DNA of 64,000 bases, taken from positions 12,163,704-12,227,703 of the forward strand of contig NC_088304.1 in NCBI RefSeq assembly GCF_032854445.1. The letters run 5' to 3'. Within the stretch, counting starts at the first letter, position 1. Each line of letters begins with the position of its first letter. The DNA is from Liolophura sinensis. Its lineage: Eukaryota; Mollusca; Polyplacophora; Chitonida; Chitonidae. Made by a program: the position numbers and the translations under genes. Below the pieces are notes generated by a model. The model saw only the letters and a program-made list of their open reading frames with translations, was not told where the DNA came from and did not search any database. Shown here one piece after another: positions 46,201 through 55,683 of this stretch.

Positions 46201-49200
46201 TATTGATAACAAATGTCAGTGACGTTAAACAGTTCTTTTTTAACACCTCTGTATTTATTTATTTATTTATTTATCTATTTAATGGGTGTCTAACGCCGTA
46301 ATCAAAAATATTTGAACACCTCAATATGTTTAGGTCTTAATAAAATGTTTGTGACCTCCATTGATGTAATGTGTGTCTGTGATCGAAAAGGAAGACTTGG
46401 CATTGAATACCTGCTTTATGGCCAGAGAAAAGTCGATATGATGATGTGAATGGCGACACGCATGATCAATGTACTTCATAAAGCCCACCATACAATCCAA
46501 ATATTACTGCATTTAACTCCGTGAAAAAAATCTTAAGAAACACATAGAGGTATTTTTACACCGTTTTTCCACGATTTTTCTACCGAAGCTTACTTTTTCC
46601 CCGTTAAGCTTTAGTGTGCATGAATTAAGGGAAACAATGAAATATACTTAAATGAGAAGAAAATTTAAATATCAATCCAATACCATTGAAAAGAGTATGC
46701 CGTTCCTCGGAGGTGCATTCCATAAAAAATTCTAATATGTACCTCAAGGTGATAAATTATAAATAACGTCCGCCCCAACACATGCTGTGGGCGACTCCAT
46801 TTTGCCTAAGAACTAGCCCTGAAGTCTTCTGTGTCAGGAGGAGAATTGGTTTCGGAAACCGCCGAAGTGCAGTTCGTACATTTCCGGTAGAACTCTTCTT
46901 TCCAGAAGGTAGCGAACGGTACAGTTTGTTTTCCGCTTGACGAGCGGGAAACCGGAATGCTGGACGTAAGTTCCGGGTTTACATGGGCAAGCCGGCAGTT
47001 TTAACGACTCTCACTGGCTGAGAGGCAACACACTCCAAACATAAATTACAGGGTGTTAAAGATGGAGGGCGTGATACACTCAGCTATTTATGCCAGCTTT
47101 GCCGTATTCAGGCTTTACGTGTATGGCGAGGAAAAATTGCAAAAATTATGCAGCAGGCATCACCAGATAGAAAAAAATGTGCTTTTTTCAGCCTAGAGTG
47201 TCATGTTTTTAAGTTTTCTTTTCCTTTAAAGACGTACAGCACACAGATTAAAACCAGAGCAGCCACGACAGTGTTATAGATGTTATCACACGTATAACAG
47301 GTGAAATACGACATCTTGTCAATTTACCTCAGTGTTTTATATTAGCTGTTCATGGTAATACTTAAATAGTGACAAATTACACTTTCCCTGGCACCATGGC
47401 TTAAGCAGAATTAGGGGAACAAATAAACTGACGTTAACTGCGATTTATTAGACATGTCTGGTCCAGAACTACTCAAAATCGTGAGATTTCATCACTTTTT
47501 ATAACACGCCGTTTTACCACCAGCTTTATTCACCAATATTTCTAACATTATTGCTTGTTGATTTTTCACTGGCTACCATACAAGTTTATTACTTCAATAT
47601 ATTTGTTGATGTTGTTTTTGAAATAGATCTGCGTGACTGACTTACTTTAAGAATGGAAATATAGTGAAGAGCACAGCATGTCGCGCGGAAGCTCCCACAG
47701 CCGCTGAGTCGTCCATTACCTGCGCGTTCTTTAATATCGGGTCGCCATATTCGTGTCGTTTTCCTGTCAACTGATTGTAGACAAAAATCATCCTGAGTAA
47801 AATTTATTTACTTATTTATTTGATTGGTGTTTTACGCCGTACTCAAGTATATGTCACTTATACGATGGCGGCCAGAATTATGGTGGGTGGAAAACGGACA
47901 GAGCCTGGGAGAAACCCACGACCATCCGCATGTTGCTGGCAGACCTTCCCACGTACGGCCTGAGAGGAAGCCAGCATGAGCTGGACTTGAACTCACAGCG
48001 ACCGCATTGGTGAGAGACTCATGGGTCTTTACGCTGCGCTAGCGCGCTATCTACCTGAGCCACAGAGGCTCCCTCCTGAGTAAAACAACGCATAGAGAAA
48101 ATTATCGACACTAATGAATACATAGTTTAGCAAGTAAATAAACAAAATATATATATATATATATATATTTGAGTGGTGGCATCACTTTGGCGACTTGGAC
48201 GCCCTGCCACATGTCATACATATACACACCTATGGTTGAAAAATTATTAAATATGATGTATCAGCCCAAGTAAACATATATATGAGGCCTCCGTGGCCAG
48301 GGACTTAGCTTGCTACTGCCTCACAATGGTTCAAGACTCTCACAAATGCAGTTGCTGAGAGTTCCCAGTCCAGCTTATACTAGTTTCAACAGCGGTCTTA
48401 CGTGGGTAGGTCTTCCAGCAACCTGCGAATAATCGTGGGTTTCTCCCTGGCTCCTTCGGTTTCCGTCAACCATAACGGCGTTAGACACCAAACTTCACCA
48501 AAATGATCTAAGCCAGTATTTTACTCACCAGAATATATTGAACTCATATTTCCCTCACCGGGATTACCATGATGCACGCACTGGGCTCACCAGTAAATTA
48601 AACTGTACAAATATTTGCTGTCCACGCTGCTATGACCTTTATTATATGAGGTTTCTTCATCAATACGAATCTTACACTTATTGTTCCCATCAAAACAAGC
48701 AGTACACGCATTTTACTCATGAGATCTAAACGTATTGTATTTGTCAGAGCAGCAAAGTACCGACCGTACAAATACATGTATTTACTCACTACAAAGTAAC
48801 GTGTGCATATTTTTGTCACCGAAGTGAATTGCGCACGTCATTTTACTCACCAGAATGGTCAAAATATTGATCAGCGAAGGGTGGAAAACTTCGTCCATAT
48901 TGACAGGTTTTCCTCCTCGACTCTTCAGCCAGTCTACTACGTGTTGGAGCTCGTCATGTACCGTGTTCTCCATGGACTGGACACCGTCCCCATACATACT
49001 CAAGATTTTGTACAGAAGTTTCCTCTGCTTCACCCACAGTGGAGACGGCGGCAAGAACGCCGTGGTGGCATTGATGTCAGGACTAAAACCCGTACTCGGC
49101 GGCGGAGGTCTACCGGAGAACACCTCGGAAACGGTCTGAGAAGCGTAGGCTTCCCTCATCACATCCACACTGTTCAACACGATGATGTCCTGTCCAAAGA

Positions 49201-49405
49201 TGTTGATGTGGAATACATCGCCCCATTTCTTAGCTAGATCGGTGAACAAGATGTGGAATGTGTGAAAAACGGCCCAGGCATAGCCGATGACTGGTAACCC
49301 TGCAGGACCCGGGGGTAGGTTAGTAGCCTTCGGACTGGATCGTGTTCTAAGGAACCAGACCGACCACAAGGTGATCGCCATAAGAGCCCAAGTCACCAAA
49401 TCCAT
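40072..49405 (-). CDS. Microsomal cytochrome P450 (clan 2 type), seven exons, complete
   Basis: Haem-thiolate monooxygenase of the ER membrane. Exons in order: 48851-49405, 47646-47770, 45410-45497, 44308-44446, 42127-42392, 41186-41313, 40072-40282; 1512 nt, 503 residues, all phases consistent. Seen: N-terminal anchor (residues 5-22), proline hinge LPPGPAGLPVIG, helix C WVKQR, GKRHEYGDP, I-helix GAGSITT (302-307), K-helix E359-L-L-R362, FKPERF, and haem loop PFGIGRRSCVGE with Cys445 as iron ligand. The layout suits CYP1/CYP2/CYP17-like enzymes of invertebrates; substrate unknown. Odd: the conserved I-helix acid before Thr is Ile305. SINEs occur in several introns. Confidence 0.9.
40795..40920 (-). 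mobile_element. SINE family 1 fragment
   Basis: Reverse: ttgatgttttacgccaaact and gcccggggaaactcaacacc. In the last P450 intron. Confidence 0.65.
41186..41313 (-). CDS. P450 exon 6
   Basis: Codes VMANMWLIHHDENNWSTPWE then FKPERFLDQEGQLVTAENPK, including the PERF segment that completes the E-R-R triad. Acceptor tcttttttag; donor AAAGC|gtaagc, phase 2. Confidence 0.88.
42127..42392 (-). CDS. P450 exon 5
   Basis: Residues 303-391: remainder of helix I (GSITTLGSLNSFFLIIAKHP), helix J, K-helix FELLRY and LPHLTTDDVMFRGYLIPANI. Acceptor ttatttacag, donor ATCACG|gtaagt. Confidence 0.9.
42790..43030 (+). pseudogene. Retroelement C-terminal protein fragment
   Basis: Reads FDIVNYPYLDRNIPKDPIYD, VSFSPIAAFVRSCDDFIQNH, then after a shift LKFLKFYNEQ. 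This resembles the FPFLDG-N-P-x-x-P-x-YGVYISQL-R-x-A-R-x-C tail found after reverse transcriptases in many invertebrate retroelements. Family not resolved. In P450 intron 4, antisense to the gene. Confidence 0.4.
43135..43225 (-). mobile_element. SINE family 1 fragment
   Basis: Reverse tail: gtactcaag-like block, tatttcacttatacgacagc, ggccagcattatgattggag. Confidence 0.65.
43790..43945 (+). mobile_element. SINE family 1, 3' half
   Basis: Forward: cctctccggtcgtaaatggg to aaatattcttgacaccataa and (aaat)n. Abuts the interspersed repeat at 43945. Confidence 0.65.
43945..44115 (+). repeat. Unclassified interspersed repeat, copy 3
   Basis: gaggcctgggccctttgcat, tgacgacaacacaggatttt, tctgcttgttgcttctaaag, gttgctact. 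Same family as 6448. Confidence 0.55.
44308..44446 (-). CDS. P450 exon 4
   Basis: Codes ATYDPTVTRGMIDYLLHYQE to DTSIRATIQEVIGA, helices G-H and the start of helix I. Ends one base into the Gly codon (GCAG|gtaaga). Confidence 0.88.
45090..45180 (+). mobile_element. SINE family 1, 3' end
   Basis: Forward: ctcccaccatacactggccg, attcttgagtatggtgtaaa, acaccggtcaaata. Confidence 0.65.
45410..45497 (-). CDS. P450 exon 3
   Basis: Codes KYIPYGPGRVAIALRKSTEQ FFKDYYDASK, the F-G region. Acceptor gcgtattgtcag, donor AAAG|gtaggt, phases fit. Confidence 0.85.
45790..46045 (-). mobile_element. SINE family 1, near full length
   Basis: Reverse copy from tttatttgattagtgtttta through cttcccacgtacggccggag and gacttgaactcacagcgact to the tRNA-like head region near 46040. 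In P450 intron 2. Confidence 0.78.
47380..47492 (-). repeat. Unclassified interspersed repeat, partial copy 4
   Basis: Reverse: accatggcttaagcagaatt, gcgatttattagacatgtct, ggtccagaactactcaaaat. Lies about 150 bp beyond the 3' end of P450 exon 2. Confidence 0.5.
47646..47770 (-). CDS. P450 exon 2
   Basis: Codes LTGKRHEYGDPILKNAQVMD to TIFPFLK. The acceptor ctacaatcag was chosen over ttttactcag 19 bp upstream because only it keeps phase and the family spacing between N-I-L-T-I-L and G-K-R. Donor TTAAA|gtaagt. Confidence 0.8.
47803..48072 (-). mobile_element. SINE family 1, full length
   Basis: Complete reverse copy; tRNA-like head at 48030-48072 (ctacctgagccacagaggct). It ends only about 33 bp upstream of the P450 exon 2 acceptor, so it may affect branch-point choice. 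Confidence 0.82.
48283..48485 (+). mobile_element. SINE family 1, diverged
   Basis: Forward: gaggcctccgtggccaggga, aggtcttccagcaacctgcg, gtttccgtcaaccataacgg. Lacks the tail. Preceded by an (AT)n tract at 48148-48170. Confidence 0.65.
48851..49405 (-). CDS. P450 exon 1
   Basis: Residues 1-185: membrane anchor, PPGP hinge, helices A-E. W-V-K-Q-R (helix C) supplies a haem propionate contact. ATG at 49405, about 55 bp downstream of a TATA-like motif. Donor CTG|gtgagt. Confidence 0.9.
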
Positions 49406-49458
49406 GTTTACACGAGCTCTTGCTTACTCGAGTGTAGGGCGAATGCTGAACGTGGCTT

Positions 49459-49468
49459 TTTTTAAATA
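49459..49468 (-). promoter_or_regulatory. TATA-like box of the P450 gene
   Basis: Minus strand reads agtatttaaaaaaagcc about 55 bp upstream of the ATG, placing transcription start near 49433 with a very short leader. Confidence 0.4.
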
Positions 49469-49469
49469 C

Positions 49470-50300
49470 TGACAGCCTTTGATTCTAACCAGGGCGTATC
49501 GACCTCGCCTGTCTGTGTCTCTAATCCCGCTCGTTATGCGTCCCACCTTTTGAACCCAGATATGCATTGCAGTCATATTTACGTGAATGAATGATTATGT
49601 CTTCACGCCATTTCAGCAGTACATTACAGTGCTAACATGCACGTGTACGTGTTACAATTAAATGAAGCTTCTAAATGTGCGAACAATCTAACTTCTTGTT
49701 AAGCCTTATATAGTATAAGATGAAGAATATAATCTCAATCAGAACACCTTGATTGTGTTCTTTTAGGCATATAACGTGTTATATAAATAATGGTATTAGA
49801 CAGGGCGGCTCGTTACCTCATGCGTATATTTCGGTGTATTAGTATGCACTAAGTATAATTACTCGATGTTATTAACAGCTTATACAGACAATGCCTCCCA
49901 CGTAAACAATAGAGAGGTTCATTCCCTATGCTGCAAGTTTCATGAGGAGAGTCTTTTTTTTAGCAGTCCGCTTAAGGCAATGCAGTGATCACTAAAGAAT
50001 CCATCTCAACTGAAAAACAGATTTGAGAGTTTGTACTCACACCGATATAAAGCGAGTACAGATCGTACTATACAAAGTTAGCATGGGCCTTTTCTTCCAG
50101 ACAGCATTACAACCCATCCATGCGAGGAAGGTCTCGCCGATAAAGAGTAAGATTTATTGCCTTTTTGTTTTGTGTCCCAGTTTTGGTCCCCGGGTAAAGT
50201 AGACTTATTATGTACATAAACAGAGAGCCATGTAGCTACTCTACAGGTCTGAAGTGCAGCTCGCCTGTCTAGGTCAGACAGATCACGTAACTATGAAAAC
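49470..50300. other. P450 upstream region, nothing recognised
   Basis: No repeat family or coding exon seen. Would contain the distal promoter of the P450 gene. Confidence 0.4.
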
Positions 50301-50311
50301 CTGATAAGGCC

Positions 50312-50430
50312 ATCATCGCACCATCGTTCCATCGTCTGGCGATGGCACGATGGTACAAAGCGATGGCACGATGACACGATGTGCCATCGCTTTGTGCCGC
50401 CGCCGGGCGATGGAACGATGGTAAGATGAG
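50312..50430. repeat. Long imperfect hairpin rich in CGATGG
   Basis: Left arm 50312-50369 and right arm 50381-50430 are reverse complements over about 50 bp, with one short gap, around an 11-nt loop (gatgacacgat). Both arms contain ccatcgttccatcg and aaagcgatggcac. Not tRNA-like and not coding. Confidence 0.85.
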
Positions 50431-50834
50431 GGCATCCGAATAATAATGGGTGCTACCGTAGCACGTCCTCGGTAGCCACACTCGGCAATGTTGCTGTCAT
50501 CCTTTCAAATTCAGCTCAGATTTTCTCATTATTACTGGGTAAAATGCTATTGTATAATGACGGAATGGTTGAAAAGATTGCCTTGTACGTTTGTTTGATT
50601 TCAAATTTGTGTCTTGTATTACCTCGTAACGTTGATTTACTTTACATTAGTAAAATATGCTAAAAATATAAGGGTACTGATGTATTTTATTGTCTTGTAT
50701 CTAGGACAATTAACAAAAACTACCGGAATTGGGAAAGATTACTGGAAGATTAACCATGGTTTTAGGCTGGAGCCTTCCTGTAATAAAGACGTCATCAGTT
50801 TGGGCACACATTGACAAACCTTAAGGCTCTGTGT

Positions 50835-50895
50835 CCGATTTTCTCCCACCACAATGCTGGGCGCCATCGTATAAGTGAAATATTCTTGAGTAGGT
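50835..50895 (+). mobile_element. SINE family 1, 3' scrap
   Basis: gattttctcccaccacaatg and aagtgaaatattcttgagta. Confidence 0.6.
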
Positions 50896-50991
50896 TGTTC
50901 AGAGCTATAGAAGTTAATATCAAACAATGATGTGTTAACTCGTTTCACTCTACAGATAGATGATATATAGGTGTGTATACAGGCTCTAGTG

Positions 50992-51078
50992 ATGTCAGCT
51001 GGTTTCTATTCCTCTTCTTCCAAGATCATGTATTGTATAAGCGTTTTCTATATGGCTGTGGTGCTGACCAGCGCTAGG
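50992..51078 (+). CDS. Candidate signal-peptide exon
   Basis: ATG then SAGFYSSSSKIMYCISVFYM AVVLTSAR, a hydrophobic leader with an A-x-A/S-type end, 29 codons to AGG|gtatgt. It could be the first exon of the CUB-like gene downstream, but phases show at least one exon between them is missing. Confidence 0.3.
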
Positions 51079-51169
51079 GTATGTACTCTGTACTACTTGT
51101 TTATTTATTGGTCTGTTTGTTTGTTTCTTTATTTAAAATCCATTGTATAAAGATAAGCGTTAATAACGT

Positions 51170-51790
51170 ACTTTTACATGCGAGCGTCCGTATAAACTCA
51201 CTTGTACGAAGTGGGCGCCCATATATAAAATGGGTGTCCATATATACACACATGTACAATGTGCTCGTCCATATAAACCCACTTGTACATAGTGGGTGTC
51301 CATATAAACCCATTTGCACAAAGTGGGCGTCCATATAAACCCACTTGTACAAAATGGATGTCCATATATACCCACATGTACAATGTGGTTGTCCATATAA
51401 ACACACTTGCACAGTGGTCGTCCATATAAACCCACTTGTACAAAGTGGGTGTCCATATAAACCCACTTGTACAAAATGGATGTCCATATATATCCACATG
51501 TACAATGTGGTTGTCCATATAAACACAGTTGCACAGTGGTCGTCCATATAAACCCACTTGTACAAAGTGGGTGTCCATATAAACCCACTTGTACAAAATG
51601 GATGTCCATATATACCCACATGTACATTGTGGTTGTCCATATAAACACACTTGCACAGTGGTCGTCCATATAAACCCACTTGTACAGAGTGGGTGTCAAT
51701 ATAAACCCTCTTGCACAAAGTGCGCGTTCATATAAACCCACTTCTACAAAGTGGGCCCCCATAATTCACGTGTATAGCTTGAGCATCGAT
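51170..51790 (+). repeat. ~29-31 bp minisatellite of inverted-repeat units
   Basis: About twenty units: gtccatataaacccacttgt acaaagtggg, with variants ccacatgtacaatgtggt. Each unit contains a palindrome (cccactt-gtac-aaagtggg). Variants alternate in a longer-period order (about 120 bp). Long open frames on both strands are by-products of the period. Confidence 0.92.
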
Positions 51791-51884
51791 AATTCATAGT
51801 CGGTTTATACAAAGTAAACGTCCGCATGCTACTTACTAAGTAGAGTCCATGGTTACAAAGTGCAAAACGATCGTCCCTAATCCA

Positions 51885-52060
51885 CTGTGTGGAAGGCACC
51901 AGATATGACACCCGACCCAGTCACAGTGTACTGACACCGGGCCAACCAGTCATGTTTCCTTGCTCTAACCTCTCAGTGCTAAACGCCAAGCGAGGCAATA
52001 TCAAGTACTATTTTCAAGGTTTTTGGTATGACCCACCTCGGATTGGATCCCTACTTGTAT
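51885..52060 (-). mobile_element. SINE family 2, partial
   Basis: Reverse copy: tgacaccgggccaaccagtc, ctaacctctcagtgctaaac, tatgacccacctcggattgg. Inserted between the two hairpin-unit arrays, probably into one original array. Confidence 0.6.
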
Positions 52061-52104
52061 AAAGAAGTGATCTAGTCTAATGGGAAAAAGTAAACGTTTA
52101 CAGT

Positions 52105-52440
52105 ACACCTTCATTAGGGTACTTGTACAAAGTGACCATCCATCCTCCCCTGCTACAAAGTGAGCTTCTATTGTCCATGTATACACAAAGTGAACTTCCA
52201 TAGTCCACTTGTATATATTGAGCTCCCATAGTCCACTTGTACAAAGTGAGCGTCCATACTACACTTGTGCAAAGTGAACGTTCGCATCTGTAGAAAGTGA
52301 GCACCCATAGTTCACTTGTGGAATGTGAGCGTCCATAGTACACTTGTACAAAGTGAGCACCCACAGCCCACTTGTGTAATGTGAGGGTACATACTCTCCA
52401 GGTACAAAAGAATAGTTCATAGCCCACTTGTACAAGTCAG
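52105..52440 (+). repeat. Diverged continuation of the hairpin-unit minisatellite
   Basis: About ten units of cacttgtacaaagtgagcgt ccat type, the same core as 51170-51790 with agc for ggt. Confidence 0.85.
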
Positions 52441-53049
52441 ATAGGATGGGTAATGCAGTGAAAGGTGTTATTATGAAACAAAATCCTATGCCTTCTTCAC
52501 CATCTTGCATGAGCCATAAAAAATATTTCCTTGGCTATAACATTAATATTTTAAATCTATTGAATAATAGTATGATACAAATTTATTTTCAGCTCAGGGA
52601 AACCAATGATCACGAAATGAATCATCAAGGTTAGATTATTACTCAAGGAAATATTAAACCTAACTTTTCCTAGAGAAAACTGTTCTTTTAAGTATCTCTG
52701 AAATTTATAAAAAGCATAAGTGAAAGAAAGTGAAGAATTTCTGACACTTCTTCAGCATGCTCGTCTGGGTATTACGTATGCTGGGTATGTAATTGTTCGA
52801 AGCGGCCAAACAGGTCGCCTGTTCGAATGCAGCTCTCTTAGACTTGGTTGCAGCTTTAAGTCTGGGCTTTTGTCTAGCGCCAGGAGAAGGGTGCCTTTTC
52901 TCCAGGCTCCTTCCTAGCCTAACCGCTCTTACAAATGTAAAAACTTTTGTTCAAATATATGGGCAAACGCACGACCATCTGCAGGTTGCTGTCAGACCTT
53001 TTATTCAAATATAACAGTCACCTTTAAGAAGGTGCAAATATCCTGACGA

Positions 53050-53228
53050 GTTCAAGTGGCTAATGCTGGCTTCCTCTCCGGCCGCACGGGCGAAGGTCTT
53101 CCTGTAACTCGAGGATGGTCATGGGTTTCCCGCGGCCTCTGTCCGATTTCCTCCCACCATGATGCTGGCCGCCGTCGTATAGGTGAAATATACTTGAGTA
53201 CGGGGTAAAACACCAGTCAACCAAATAA
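53050..53228 (+). mobile_element. SINE family 1, 3' three-quarters
   Basis: Forward: cttcctctccggccgcacgg, gatttcctcccaccatgatg, ctggccgccgtcgtatag, aaaacaccagtcaacc tail. Confidence 0.75.
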
Positions 53229-53376
53229 ATCTTGTGGCTGTGAAAGATTGCTTTTTTTTAGATTTGTATTTTTTCACATGGCAATTGTGAGAAGCAAACA
53301 CAAACACCTCTGGTTTCATACGAACGCCTAACTATCCCAGAAGTTATGACGACAATCAAGCGTGTCTGTCTTACAG

Positions 53377-53528
53377 CTTTCAACCCTCGGGGCTATCCGG
53401 TTTCTCTGTGAACTTCTACGCATGTTACTGTGACATACAAAGCCATGTCAACCGAATCTGCCTATATGACTATTTTGAACTACAAGGCTCAAGAATCTGC
53501 GGACGTCTCGATCATATGTCTTTCATAG
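53377..53528 (+). CDS. Exon of a secreted CUB-like protein
   Basis: Acceptor gtctgtcttacag and donor ATAG|gtgaga frame an open stretch FQPSGLSGFSVNFYACYCDI, QSHVNRICLYDYFELQGSRI, CGRLDHMSFI. The C-x-Y-D-Y-F-E-L...I-C-G run resembles the C..DYLEI....CG core of CUB domains, extracellular beta-sandwich modules. Needs two carried bases from an upstream exon. Only this exon is convincing; the rest of the gene is not established. Confidence 0.5.
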
Positions 53529-53844
53529 GTGAGAATCTCCTCATATTAAAGTCTGAAAGAAAGTAACACAACAAAAACATAAACAGGATCTAAACAAGGG
53601 AAAAAAAGAAACAAAACAAAACAAAGCAAAATATAAAAAATACAAAAGGAACACATTAACATGAAGAATAGGTCAGACGGCTGACAAAAAATAGTTTGAT
53701 TCATTTATTTGAAACTTTTTGAACCGAGTAATATGCATTCCTTTTTCATTATTTTAATGTGATTGCAAGGACTTCGACCTCAGTACGTGCGACTATTTAC
53801 CAAATCTCAAGCTCTCGTTATTGCTCTGGTTTTACTCTATATGT

Positions 53845-53965
53845 TCCTCCCGGGCTCTGCCCGGTTTCCTCCCACCGTAATGCTGGCCGCCGTCGTATAA
53901 GGGAAATATTCTTGAGTATGGCGTAAAACAGCAAGCAAGCAAATAAATAAATAAATAAATAAATA
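53845..53965 (+). mobile_element. SINE family 1, 3' half
   Basis: Forward: cccgggctctgcccggtttc, ctggccgccgtcgtataagg, attcttgagtatggcgtaaa, (aaat)n. Confidence 0.78.
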
Positions 53966-54039
53966 CTCTCTATATGTGCTGTATTTTTTCATAACTCCAG
54001 GATTCTCCTGGTAGGCTGAGCATCGGGAAGTTTATGTCA

Positions 54040-54190
54040 GTTTGCATTGGTTTAAAACGCTTGTATATGAAGTATGATGACAACACAGCATTTTGAGTGA
54101 CTCAAGGCGAGGGACATGTAATAAATTGCCATTAACATCACTCCATGTTGTTACCTAACTCTGCTTAAGCCATGGTGCTGGAGGTGTACA
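54040..54190 (+). repeat. Unclassified interspersed repeat, copy 5
   Basis: tttgcattggtttaaaacgc, gatgacaacacagcattttg, tctgcttaagccatggtgct. The left end is lost. Confidence 0.5.
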
Positions 54191-54392
54191 TACGTTATTT
54201 CTTTTTAAAGCACATACATAAAAAGTCGGAATAAAGCCCGGACAAAAGTAAATCGAAAAGAGGCCGGATTTCACCGGTAATATGTGTGACTCCTTATTAA
54301 CCATCAAACTGTCGTCACGGTTCTGATCACTGCTATGGTCACGGTTCTGGTTTTAGGCTTTATAATTTAGTCTTTTATATTTCTACCACCAG

Positions 54393-54478
54393 GTGGTATA
54401 CAGCAGTTGTGGGATCCGTATTATATAGACGTCATTGCGGTAACATGCAGACGGCGTAACCACCATGGCAACATTTAG
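54393..54478 (+). CDS. Candidate last exon of the CUB-like protein
   Basis: After acceptor tttctaccaccag, in phase with 53377-53528, reads GGIQQLWDPYYIDVIAVTCR then RRNHHGNI and TAG. The YYIDVIAVTC ending would suit the last strand of a CUB-type fold. Short and tentative. Confidence 0.33.
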
Positions 54479-55011
54479 TGCAAGTCTAAATTTCACGATA
54501 TCAATAAATGATGCAAATATCAAATGAACGAGCGTAAAAAGTTATTTGCAAATGTTGCTTTTAATATCATTTTTCATTTTTTCCTTTAAAACAAAACGGT
54601 ACATTCTATGTCTAATTCACTCATTTTAATATAAATTTGTTCTTTATATCAAAGCACATCCAAGAATAATGATAATACATGTATTTTTGAACATATAAAA
54701 ATCAATAAATATGACCAGGCATATAAGGTTGAGCACATCTGCTAGCTTAAAGGACAAGATTCTGGCACAAATATATTATAAAACGTTCATAAGATCTTCA
54801 TTTAGAACATTATTATGCAAAGATGATATATATCAAGAAAAGGCCCCAAACACCCGCATATAAATGTTATGTTCAAATGGCTTTTTCTCAAAAAAGAAAC
54901 ATAAAAAATATATTTTCAACTAATTTTCAAACTCTTTCATCTGTTTTCTACACCTTTAACGTTCCCCTAAGCTCGGCTGAGTCGTTTATACGAAAAACAT
55001 GTCTAAAATAA

Positions 55012-55145
55012 GGCCTCTCAGCAACCCGCGAATGGTCGTGAGTTTCCCCCTGCCTCTGCTCGGTTTCCTCCCACCATAATGCTGGCCGCCGTCACACATT
55101 TAAAATATTCTTGAGTACGGCGTAAAACACCAATCAAGTAAATAT
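55012..55145 (+). mobile_element. SINE family 1, 3' half
   Basis: Forward: aggcctctcagcaacccgcg, ctcggtttcctcccaccata, attcttgagtacggcgtaaa. The tail ends 12 bp from a splice-donor-like site on the other strand. Confidence 0.75.
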
Positions 55146-55157
55146 ATAAACTCTTAC

Positions 55158-55311
55158 CCTCTGTCAAGGCCACATTTCGCCACTGTGCATCTGCGTATGT
55201 TTTTTCAGCCTCGTCGTCTTCTGGAAAATTGGACATCAGACTTGTGTCAGACTCCATGGTGACCAAGCGATGATGTAACATCGAGTATTCCGTGCCTGGC
55301 ATTGAAGGCAA
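55158..55311 (-). CDS. Candidate first coding exon of an unknown gene
   Basis: Minus strand: MPSMPGTEYSMLHHRLVTME, SDTSLMSNFPEDDEAEKTYA, DAQWRNVALTEG then donor gtaagag at 55157. Acidic, no recognised family. No second exon could be identified, so it may be spurious. The 27-bp satellite would be its upstream region. Confidence 0.28.
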
Positions 55312-55683
55312 CTTCCGCGAGCGGTGTTAGCAGAATTCAGGTCTTGAAATGTACCCATTATCCAGAAAATCTAGAGCAGTCAGCCTAAATCAACCGCCTC
55401 CATTCACAGGAAACAAATCCCGGCCACAATTTCTTGGACACGCAAGCCTTCAACTAAACCCAGACAATGTATCCCCAATGGTATTCCGAGGCCACTCCAC
55501 ACCAGCACCGTCTTTCACCATTTCTTCCACGCGACCACACCGTAGTGAAACCATCCGGGTCGTTTCCCCCCTCCACGGCCACCTCCCGGAAACCATCCCC
55601 CTAGACACCATCCACCACCCCGTGGAAGCCCCAACCGCGCCCCAGCAACTTAAATTTACCATCATTCCGTGGCAATTTATCTC

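Noticed and set aside
51101-51762. Overlapping minus-strand frames of about 200 codons (VQVGLYGHP words)
   Set aside because: Caused by the ~30-bp hairpin-unit satellite; several frames are open at once.
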